Assembly: GCA_035485275.1 (NCBI GenBank)
Contig: DATHOE010000012.1
Span: 186,001 to 250,000 of the forward strand
From: DAIDJD01 sp035485275
Lineage (GTDB): Bacteria > Oederibacteriota > JAJYGY01 > DAIDJD01
Length of the DNA: 64,000 bases
Direction of reading: 5' to 3'
The position numbers and the translations under genes are program-made. How positions within the stretch are numbered: position 1 is the stretch's first letter; every line of letters starts with the position of its first letter. Positions 42,322-49,509 of the stretch are shown piece by piece. The notes under the pieces were generated by a model. It searched no databases, was not told where the DNA came from, and was given only the letters and a program-made list of their open reading frames with translations.

Positions 42322-42830
42322 GCAATGCCCTGCTCGACTACTTCCGCCTCCAGCGTCAGGTCTTCTGCCTCTGTCCCAAGTGCGCCACTATCCATCGCCT
42401 GAGCGATCTGCACCTCTTCCTGCCCCACGGCAAACCAGCCAAAGACTGGCTGGACTCTATCGAGGCCGAGGAGTTCCGCCTGCAAGAAGAGGAAGAGCGG
42501 ATAGAGGAGAAGCGGCAGCACCTGCAGGAAAGGGCCAGGGAGATCGGGCGACGTCAGGCGGCTGTCCAGGTCAAGAAGGTGGACCGGGTCTTTAGTCCCC
42601 GGAAGCTGAACGCTGACGATGCCAAGGTGATCTTCCACCCGGTCGACTTCCTCGTATTCCAGGGCATGAAAGAGGACGGCGAGGTGAACCGCCTGTTGAT
42701 CCTGGACCGGAAGCGCAACGACAAGGACCAGTTAAGGCTTCAGGACAGCGTGCAGTCGGCTGTGAGCAAAAAAAGGTTCGAGTGGCAGACGTTGAGGGTC
42801 ACCGCAGAAGGGGCTGTGTCAGTCGACTGA
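42318..42830 (+). CDS. Holliday-junction-resolvase-related endonuclease, second of pair
   Basis: A 170-residue paralogue with the same plan: CPKC near the start, a Glu/Arg-rich coiled coil (about 55-85) and FHPVDFLVFQG followed by LLILDRKRNDKDQLRLQDSV. The catalytic strand reads D-R-K, with a lost Gly/Ser context, so this subunit may be inactive and structural. Overlaps its partner and precedes mcrB by 36 bases. Confidence 0.7.
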   Translation: MSNALLDYFRLQRQVFCLCPKCATIHRLSDLHLFLPHGKPAKDWLDSIEAEEFRLQEEEERIEEKRQHLQERAREIGRRQAAVQVKKVDRVFSPRKLNADDAKVIFHPVDFLVFQGMKEDGEVNRLLILDRKRNDKDQLRLQDSVQSAVSKKRFEWQTLRVTAEGAVSVD

Positions 42831-42866
42831 GATCGCTAGCTAGCATTGGACCAATAGGGGGGACGC

Positions 42867-44663
42867 GTGGCTCGATTCAATGAACGCAACGTAAGTGAAA
42901 CCTACAAGGCTGCGGAGCACTTTCGCCGCGAGTGCCTACTTCGAAACGGCTCCCTATTGTTCGAGGGCACCGACCTTTGGTCCGCGGAAAACCTGGCCAA
43001 ACTTCACAAAGCGTTTGTGGAAGCACCCGACACGGGGACTCGCTCCTTCACGGAGAAGTTCCGTGATCAGGTGACGCCCGCTGGCCAAACTGTCCTCCGT
43101 TTGGCCGCCGAAGCTCTGAGCGTCTACTTCCTATTCCCATCCAACGTGGGCGGCTTTCGGAAACGCGAGCTGGTGAGTGAGGTACTGGGGTGGGGCGGCG
43201 ACACACTACCCAGCGACAATGACGTATTTAGGGCGTTTGAAAGAGGGATAGGGAGCGGTGGCCAGGGCTTCAACACTCGTCGCCCTTGGGAACTTGGGTT
43301 CTTGATCAGCTTTGTGCATGTCTGGAAGAAGCTCCGCGCCCCCGAACAAGCGAAGGCTCTTTCCGACCCCTGGAAGTTCAAGGAACTGCTGGATGCGACG
43401 GAGGAAGGTGCCGAGAACAAGCAGATGCGTCATATGCTCCTCCATCTCCTGTTCCCGGACGAGTTTGAACGCATTGCGAGCGGCAGGCATAAACGTCGCA
43501 TCCTGGAGGCGTTTTCGGGCCTCGTCGAGGATGCCGAACAAGATGACGACAAGAACCTACTGGTGGTCCGGCGGGCGTTGGAAAAGCTCCTACCTGGGAA
43601 AGAGCTCGATTTCTACTGGGAGCCTCTGAGGGGCGCTTGGCATGATTTATCCGACGCGGGTGAGGATGACCTTGCACCTCTCGAGTTGGTACACCACAAA
43701 AAACAAGTCGTGTTGTTCGGACCTCCGGGCACGGGTAAGACCTACTCGGCCAAGCTACTTGCTGAGCGGATCATTCGGTCGGCTGCGTTGAAGTCCATGG
43801 GTCCAACCCGATATTTCAAGGACTTGGCGGTAGTCGATGCAGCGGTCAAGGACGCCAACGTTCACCGTTTGCAACTGCATCCGGCCTACAGCTATGAGGA
43901 CTTCATCCGAGGTCTGCACGTCGCGGAAGGCGGGGCTACCGAGTACCGACTGGGATATTTGCCTCTACTAGCCAAAGAGATCAAAGAGTCGAAGGCTGAG
44001 CCCCGGCTGCCTCATGTCTTGATACTCGACGAGATCAACCGAACCGATCTCAGCCGAATGCTGGGCGAAGCCTTTTCACTTCTCGAAGACCGAAATCAGG
44101 TCGTCGAACTGCCTGCTCGTGGTAAGGGCGGGGAGAAGATGGCTTTCAGCATCCCTGCCGACCTTTACGTCATCGGTACGATGAACTTGATCGACCAATC
44201 CATCGAACAGGTCGACTTCGCTTTGCGCCGTCGTTTTCTGTGGATCGAGTGCCCTTTCGACCCGGAGGCGCTGGTCGAAGCGTCAAAAGCTATTTGGGGA
44301 GATAAACAAGCAGGGCAGGATTGGGACCGGGTTGAGCCTGATTTCAGGAAGCTTGCCACAGCGGCAACTTTACTGAACCAAGAGGTTAAAAAGAGCCCCC
44401 TGCTCGGGGCGCAATACGAGATCGGGCATACCTATTTCTTTGATGTTGTTTCCTTTCTGGTGAACTATCTCGAGGCGAGCCGCCGTGGGCGGAAGAACAT
44501 GCTGTGGAGCAAGAAGGATGCTCTACAGCCTGTCCATCAGGTTTGGCGACTGTCGCTACGTCCCCTGCTCCATGAATATCTGTCAGGACTCGACGCGGGG
44601 GCTCGTGAGGCGGAGTTGAAGCGCCTGGGAGAGGTCTTCTTAACGCCCCCGGCGGCCGAGTGA
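42867..44663 (+). CDS. mcrB: McrB-type AAA+ GTPase/ATPase
   Basis: A 598-residue motor subunit of a type IV (modification-dependent) restriction enzyme. The N-terminal part (about 1-265) is a non-standard recognition domain, not a typical DUF3578/EVE domain. The AAA+ core has Walker A GPPGTGKT (about 285-292), the YSYEDFIRG loop, Walker B LILDEINRTD, a GTMN motif and the arginine-finger FALRRRF. Starts with GTG; overlaps mcrC by 4 bases. Confidence 0.9.
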   Translation: MARFNERNVSETYKAAEHFRRECLLRNGSLLFEGTDLWSAENLAKLHKAFVEAPDTGTRSFTEKFRDQVTPAGQTVLRLAAEALSVYFLFPSNVGGFRKRELVSEVLGWGGDTLPSDNDVFRAFERGIGSGGQGFNTRRPWELGFLISFVHVWKKLRAPEQAKALSDPWKFKELLDATEEGAENKQMRHMLLHLLFPDEFERIASGRHKRRILEAFSGLVEDAEQDDDKNLLVVRRALEKLLPGKELDFYWEPLRGAWHDLSDAGEDDLAPLELVHHKKQVVLFGPPGTGKTYSAKLLAERIIRSAALKSMGPTRYFKDLAVVDAAVKDANVHRLQLHPAYSYEDFIRGLHVAEGGATEYRLGYLPLLAKEIKESKAEPRLPHVLILDEINRTDLSRMLGEAFSLLEDRNQVVELPARGKGGEKMAFSIPADLYVIGTMNLIDQSIEQVDFALRRRFLWIECPFDPEALVEASKAIWGDKQAGQDWDRVEPDFRKLATAATLLNQEVKKSPLLGAQYEIGHTYFFDVVSFLVNYLEASRRGRKNMLWSKKDALQPVHQVWRLSLRPLLHEYLSGLDAGAREAELKRLGEVFLTPPAAE

Positions 44664-45985
44664 TCTTGAATGGCTTGGATTGCTCGCCACTTGAGCCCCA
44701 ACCCAAGGGGCATGAGGAGGTCGATTGGCTGAAGAGGCTGATTGTCACCTCCGTGAATGGCGCAAACGTTGTTGCCATTGGTGGCGAGCGTGGGGATGAC
44801 GAGCCGATTGCCTATTGCGCTCCTGATGGCGTTTGGTGGGCTGGGCGGTATGTTGGGACGGTTCTGTTCGATGGTGGGCGGTTGACCATCCGGCCCCGTT
44901 TTGGGATCGCCGTGCTGCGGGACTGGCTCTCCCATGCGACGAATGTTGCGCTGGTGGAGGCCCCGGGCCATCTCACTGACGACGAGTCATTTATTGTCCA
45001 GCTATTGGCTGCCGTATGGACGAAGGGCTTCGTCGACGCTGCCCGGCACGGTCTGCCTGCGTTGAAAACCGATTCGGTCTCGCAAGGGGCGGTGGTCCGT
45101 GGCCGGTTGGACGTTGGCAGGTCGGTGCGATTGATAGCCGGCGGAGATGAAGCTCTTGTCTCGATCAGACGGGAGCGGTCGCTGGACCATGCTGCTTCGC
45201 GGTCGATAGTGGCCGCCTATGATGTATTGCGGCGGTGGATGGGCGGCGGCAACGACTCCTGGATACCACCCCGGGTAAAGGAGCTACTACCTCACCTGGC
45301 GGCCGTCACAGGGGCACGCCCGAGGATCCCGACGAAGGCGGAGCTGGGTTGGGTCAGGTACACCCCGATCACGGCGGGATTTGCATCAGTTGCCGACCTA
45401 TCGCATCAGATCGCCACCCGGAGGGGGCTAAGCTCCGCACCGGAGGCCGATGGTAGGTGCCAGGGCGTTCTTCTCGACGTGGCTGAGCTTTGGGAGCTTT
45501 ACGTTCTTTCCATCCTTCGGCAGGCCGAAAGGGCGCTAACTATTCGCCACGGCACGAGGGAGCTAAAGGCAGCTGGCGCGCTATTGGAGAGCGAGGTGAA
45601 CAATACCAGCCTTGGATTCTTGAGGCCCGATGCTTTGGTCGAGGACCATGGTTCCACGGTGGGGGTCCTTGATGCCAAATACAAACGGCTACATCCAAAG
45701 CCCGCTGCTCCGCTTGGGCCTCAAAGGGAAGACCTCTACCAGCTGGCGGCCTACATGGCGCGATTTGGTCGCCAAGCTCCCCGACCTTGGGGGATGCTCG
45801 TATACCCGGTGGATCCGGTTGAGGGCACGACTCCGCCTGCCGAAAGCCTGAACCCGTGGCGGCTCGACCAAGAGTCGAAAGTTCTTTTTGTGACGCTCCC
45901 GCATAAGGCCGACCAGGCTAAACAAAAGCTGAGAACGGCCATTCAAAGCCTGAAGCCCCAGAACCTTGAGCGATCGGCGGCCTAG
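44660..45985 (+). CDS. mcrC: McrC nuclease subunit
   Basis: A 441-residue McrC: N-terminal McrB-contact part (about 1-150), central helical part and C-terminal PD-(D/E)XK nuclease with LRPDALVEDHGSTVGVLDAKYKRL (about 340-363; Asp and D-x-K catalytic positions), then the EDLYQLAAYMARFG helix. It cuts DNA when driven by the McrB ring. GTG start inside the mcrB stop. Confidence 0.9.
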   Translation: MILNGLDCSPLEPQPKGHEEVDWLKRLIVTSVNGANVVAIGGERGDDEPIAYCAPDGVWWAGRYVGTVLFDGGRLTIRPRFGIAVLRDWLSHATNVALVEAPGHLTDDESFIVQLLAAVWTKGFVDAARHGLPALKTDSVSQGAVVRGRLDVGRSVRLIAGGDEALVSIRRERSLDHAASRSIVAAYDVLRRWMGGGNDSWIPPRVKELLPHLAAVTGARPRIPTKAELGWVRYTPITAGFASVADLSHQIATRRGLSSAPEADGRCQGVLLDVAELWELYVLSILRQAERALTIRHGTRELKAAGALLESEVNNTSLGFLRPDALVEDHGSTVGVLDAKYKRLHPKPAAPLGPQREDLYQLAAYMARFGRQAPRPWGMLVYPVDPVEGTTPPAESLNPWRLDQESKVLFVTLPHKADQAKQKLRTAIQSLKPQNLERSAA

Positions 45986-45995
45986 GGCCTCACCA

Positions 45996-46193
45996 GTGGA
46001 GGAGAAGATAGTCCAATGCAACGTGTGCTTCAACAACACCGATGACTATTGGGAGTGCGTGACCTGCGCTCACTACGTGTGCAGCGACTGTAAGAATAGT
46101 AGCGGGGGCAATCACCCTGGGGATGGTGCGCACTGCAACGATTGGCCCGGGCAGCACTGCGGTCAGAACGGGAAGATGGTAAGGAAAAACTAA
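45996..46193 (+). CDS. Small Cys/His-rich zinc-finger protein
   Basis: A 65-residue protein with CNVC, CVTC, CSDC, then His, Cys and a final HCGQ, the spacing of a RING- or B-box-like double zinc site. GTG 45996 is the preferred start; a TTG at 45966 would overlap mcrC. It may be an adaptor of the adjacent putative ADP-ribosyltransferase or of McrBC. Confidence 0.55.
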   Translation: MEEKIVQCNVCFNNTDDYWECVTCAHYVCSDCKNSSGGNHPGDGAHCNDWPGQHCGQNGKMVRKN

Positions 46194-46240
46194 GTGTGCT
46201 TCGGACCCTGGGTTGGGAAGCCAGTTTTTTTGGAGATCTG

Positions 46241-46681
46241 ATGAGCGTGCCTGTTCCAAGTGAATGGTGGCACTGGACAAGTGAAAGTGTTCGAGATGCC
46301 ATTGTCTCTACGGGTCGGTTTCGACCCGAGTTGAATACAAATACAATGCTTGGCACGGGCGTGTACTTTGTCAGGCAAGGTAAGCGTTGGGGCAGCTTGC
46401 CAGCCTATGTGCGCTGCAAAGTGACAATTGCAACCGAAAAGATTCTCGGAGAGTTTTCCGGCCTGGGGCAAAAAGGTCGAGATCGAAACAATGTTCTCTG
46501 GTATTTGAAGGAGAATCGCGTACCTTCGTCGCAAAACGGGAGGAGTGGGTCGGATATGATCAATCTTGGCATTCGAAACCATTTCCGCTCTGAAGGTTGG
46601 GATGCTATTCAGTTTCAAGAGTACGAACACGAAGTGCTTCTGGTCTTCAATCTAGATGTTCTTGAGGTTCTGGGAGGCTGA
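46241..46681 (+). CDS. Putative ADP-ribosyltransferase-like toxin
   Basis: A 146-residue protein. WWHWTSESVRDAIVSTGRF (His-x-Thr near 14-17), LGTGVYFVR (Tyr near 43) and the C-terminal EYEHEVLLVF (Glu near 133) give an H-Y-E pattern like PARP/diphtheria-toxin-type ART folds. The family call is by eye and needs structural confirmation. GGAGA before the ATG at 46241 sets the start. It follows the zinc-finger gene and may serve as an abortive effector. Confidence 0.45.
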   Translation: MSVPVPSEWWHWTSESVRDAIVSTGRFRPELNTNTMLGTGVYFVRQGKRWGSLPAYVRCKVTIATEKILGEFSGLGQKGRDRNNVLWYLKENRVPSSQNGRSGSDMINLGIRNHFRSEGWDAIQFQEYEHEVLLVFNLDVLEVLGG

Positions 46682-46741
46682 AATGACTTCTGGGCCAAGG
46701 TAACTATTCATACATGAAAAACAAGATGCTTGGAGGCCTTA

Positions 46742-47638
46742 ATGTGGATGAAGGTGCCGAAGTGGCTAGGCTGGATTCTGCCGAGAACCTGGGTGGAAGA
46801 AAGACCAGGCCCTACTCGTGTGGAAAGTCCAACCCAACTGATTCCTAGGAACTTAGGAGAGGGGGCTGCTGTCGGTGGTGCATTGGCCGCTGCGGGCGGC
46901 CCTACTGCGTTAGCCATTTCGACAGGGGCAGTTGCGGCTGCAAGCGGCCCCGCAATAATGGCCTTAGGCTCCGCGTTGTTAGTTGGTGTACTCGCTGCCC
47001 GGGCCGAGGCGATATCAAGGGCTCTCGATGAGCTTCCGGAAACGATTCGCGCGAGGGTGATGCAACTTCTTGAGGAGGATGAGGAGTTTAGAGATTTCTT
47101 CTATGATTCTTGCGCTAAGTTGCGCGTTGGTTTGCGCGAAGAGAAGCTCCGTGTTTGGCGGAATATTGTTGGGCAGGGGGCAGAGAACACCCAGAACATA
47201 AGGCGTTTCGAACTCTTCATGATGGTCTTTGATGAGCTAACCCAGGCTGATATCATTGTCCTTGCACACTTCTATAGGCCGCTTCCTGATGGACTTGATC
47301 CTAGAGTTTTTACTGGTCCTCTGTTTCTTAGGTTCTTGGATGGCGGTGGCCGGGAGATTGACGACACCTTGGTTCACGCAAGCATCAGGAGATTGGAAGC
47401 GCGGCACTTATTAGGGGCGTATAGAGCTGGAATGGAACGACAAGCACGCGGAATAGCGAGTCTTAATATCGGCAGTTGGCACCCTAGTGATTTTGGCAGG
47501 GAGTTCTTCAATACTATTAATCGTTGTCCGGGCCGGGCATTTGAACCCCAGGCACTTAGGTTAGATCAAATCAAAGATCCGAGAAATCCGAACTGGCCTC
47601 AACTGCCCCCACCCGCAGCAAAAGCCGCTGGAGCGTGA
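46742..47638 (+). CDS. Unknown protein with hydrophobic Ala/Gly-rich segment
   Basis: A 298-residue protein. A Gly/Ala-rich hydrophobic stretch (about 40-90) could insert in a membrane as a hairpin, followed by a helical, charged domain (RARVMQLLEEDEEFRDFFYDSC, IRRFELFMMVFDELTQADI) and a C-terminal part ending in Pro/Ala repeats. No family was recognised. ATG 46742 has GGAGG five bases upstream. It is probably the last gene of the McrBC-linked operon. Confidence 0.5.
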   Translation: MWMKVPKWLGWILPRTWVEERPGPTRVESPTQLIPRNLGEGAAVGGALAAAGGPTALAISTGAVAAASGPAIMALGSALLVGVLAARAEAISRALDELPETIRARVMQLLEEDEEFRDFFYDSCAKLRVGLREEKLRVWRNIVGQGAENTQNIRRFELFMMVFDELTQADIIVLAHFYRPLPDGLDPRVFTGPLFLRFLDGGGREIDDTLVHASIRRLEARHLLGAYRAGMERQARGIASLNIGSWHPSDFGREFFNTINRCPGRAFEPQALRLDQIKDPRNPNWPQLPPPAAKAAGA

Positions 47639-47861
47639 GGGAAAAGCGAAATTGGGTTGTCATTCCTAATGGAGTTTCAGAGATTGAGAACTCTTGGAGT
47701 GTGAAGGGAAAGCTATCTTTGTCTTTTTTTGAGATTTCGGCTCGAAGGTAACAAAACCCCATTTCGTTACGTCTTGTTCGCAATGCGGGACACGGTCAGG
47801 ATATTCCCAGGCGTCAGGACATTAGGAATGGCGTCCAACCGACCATTGAGGCGGATATAAC

Positions 47862-48008
47862 ATGCTTGAGTACAATCCCAAATGGTGTTTCAAACCGCCC
47901 GCAGATGGGAAGTTTTTTAACAGTTCGATTCCACCAGGTGCGCTTGGGGACTTCCATACGTTCATTGATAAGGTAGGCACCCAGGGCAGGCGGAGAGACA
48001 CCCTTTAG
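47862..48008 (+). CDS. 48-residue open frame, unclear
   Basis: ATG 47862 to TAG 48006. The product (starts MLEYNPKWCF) has no recognised domain and a weak ribosome site. It lies in the 418-base stretch 47639-48056 that otherwise holds no gene; it could be an N-terminal remnant of a broken gene. Confidence 0.25.
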   Translation: MLEYNPKWCFKPPADGKFFNSSIPPGALGDFHTFIDKVGTQGRRRDTL

Positions 48009-48056
48009 CTGTTCAAGACGTAACTCGGGGGAAGCGCGGGCATTTCCAACTACAGC

Positions 48057-48521
48057 CCCCTAGATGTCTTGGAACTGCGGATCAAAAGGCTCCTTGGGGA
48101 GTCGCCAGTGCTGCCGGACGCTCCATTTTTTTCCAAATGCATCTATTCTGTCCTTATCGCGGAAAAATGGATTTTGGGAACGGCGTTTTCCGGTTTCAGA
48201 GAGCTGGCGACTCTAACGGCGAATGAACATTTGGATCGGCGTTGGAAAATGTTTGGAATCAACTCCGCTTCGATCAAACTGGACGTAGATGTGGACGTCG
48301 ATTCGAGGGCGGATGGTGTGTTGTTGACCGCTCTCATGTCTTATCCGCCGTCCGGACAAAACCAGGAGCGGCTCAGGGAGAGTAAAGTTTCAATCAAGAT
48401 TCCGCGTGTTTCGGCAAACTTAGGATATGGTAAGCCCCAATCGCACGAAACCAGATACACAGCAGGGGCGAGGAAAATGAGTGTTCCAGACGATGTCATA
48501 TGGCTTGCACCGGGACGTTAG
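48057..48521 (+). pseudogene. 5'-truncated copy of the unknown 39755 gene
   Basis: From PLDVLELRIKRLLGE to the end (ARKMSVPDDVIW) it matches residues about 68-221 of the product at 39755, but the N-terminal domain is missing and an in-frame stop lies just upstream. A TTG at 48069 could start a 150-residue product. The homology continues past the stop into the terminator, so a whole DNA segment, not just a domain, was duplicated. Confidence 0.7.
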
Positions 48522-48560
48522 TCAACGGTTGGCTCTTACGTTCCTGAAGGAGTGTTGCGG

Positions 48561-48595
48561 AAAAGGCCCGGACGAAATCTCCGGGCCTTTTTTAT
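48561..48595 (+). terminator. Intrinsic terminator (copy of 40460)
   Basis: AAAAGGCCCGG (48561-48571) pairs with CCGGGCCTTTT (48581-48591), followed by TTATTT. Flanks match the terminator at 40460. Confidence 0.8.
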
Positions 48596-48684
48596 TTGGT
48601 CTTCATGTGCGTCGTCAACTGGCAATGGAGGCTCACGGCCATTTGAGATGCTATTGGTTTAGGTCCACTTGGGCACTAAAGCTC

Positions 48685-48897
48685 TTAATCTTGGTCATCA
48701 AAGTCCCGACCGGCCCTCTTTATGATCTCTGCGCAATATCTGATGTTATTTACTTCTTTGTCTTGGCCGCAAAGGTAGCCTAGGCCGAAGGTTATTGTGG
48801 CTAAAAGAAAAATCAAGACGGTTGGCCAGCGCACGGCAATCGGCGGGATCCATACCACAGGGAGTATTGCTATCTTGGTGAAAAGATATTTGAGCAT
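48685..48897 (-). CDS. Small membrane protein downstream of ClpP-like copy 2
   Basis: A 70-residue protein with one or two hydrophobic helices (ILPVVWIPPIAVRWPTVLIF, ATITFGLGYLCG) and a charged cytoplasmic tail (RYCAEIIKRAGRDFDDQD). AAGGAG five bases before the ATG at 48897 sets the start. It begins 32 bases after the ClpP-like stop and so looks like a third operon gene, perhaps a membrane anchor, substrate or effector. Copy 1 has no counterpart. Confidence 0.6.
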   Translation of the reverse strand: MLKYLFTKIAILPVVWIPPIAVRWPTVLIFLLATITFGLGYLCGQDKEVNNIRYCAEIIKRAGRDFDDQD

Positions 48898-48929
48898 GAT
48901 CGCTCCTTCTGATGCCTGCCAAACCTGAA

Positions 48930-49499
48930 TCATTGTAGAGCGCCGTGGATGGCGTCAATCATCCCGCACTCGAGGGCCTCGTCGGGCGTCAGCCAGGTAT
49001 CGACGTCCCTCAGCAAAGTCCGTTCCACCTCGGCCCGATCGCGAAGCTTGGTGTGTTTCAGGTAATGAGTGACCACGCGTTCATGAAGTAGGTCCTCCAT
49101 TTTGCGGCGGGCAAGCATGTCGGAATAGTTACCCAGGGACATTCCCGAGAAACGGTGGGACAGCAGGGTGCTGTTCGGCGTGACACCACGCCTGCCTTTT
49201 TGGCCGGCCATCAGCACCAAAAGGGCCATGCTTGCCACTGTGCCGATGCCGGTGGTCGCGAAAGGTATCTTGGACCAGGCCATCAGATCAATGAGTCCGA
49301 AACCGTCCATCACTGATCCACCGGGGCTTGAGATCAACATTTGCAGGAAGGGAAGACGCGCCTTAATGTTGGCACGAAGAATGTCTTCTTGTATCCGCCG
49401 TACGTTTTCACGATCGATTTCTCCGGAAAGGAAAAGCAGGCCTTTTTCCTGAAGATTTTCATCCTTGGTGTCTTTCGTTTCCTTTTTTTCGTCGCTCAT
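48930..49499 (-). CDS. ClpP-fold serine protease, module copy 2
   Basis: A 189-residue ClpP-like protein with an intact triad: Ser90 in VASMALLVLMAG, His115 in TLLSHRF, Asp167 in RDVDTWLTPDEAL; the oxyanion SSPGGSVMDG is at 57-66. N-terminal 20 residues are Lys/Glu/Asp-rich and lack the axial-loop sequence of housekeeping ClpP. GAGGG before the ATG overlaps the ATPase stop, exactly as in copy 1. Close to copy 1 along its whole length except the N-terminus. Confidence 0.85.
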   Translation of the reverse strand: MSDEKKETKDTKDENLQEKGLLFLSGEIDRENVRRIQEDILRANIKARLPFLQMLISSPGGSVMDGFGLIDLMAWSKIPFATTGIGTVASMALLVLMAGQKGRRGVTPNSTLLSHRFSGMSLGNYSDMLARRKMEDLLHERVVTHYLKHTKLRDRAEVERTLLRDVDTWLTPDEALECGMIDAIHGALQ

Positions 49500-49509
49500 G
49501 ATATTTCCC

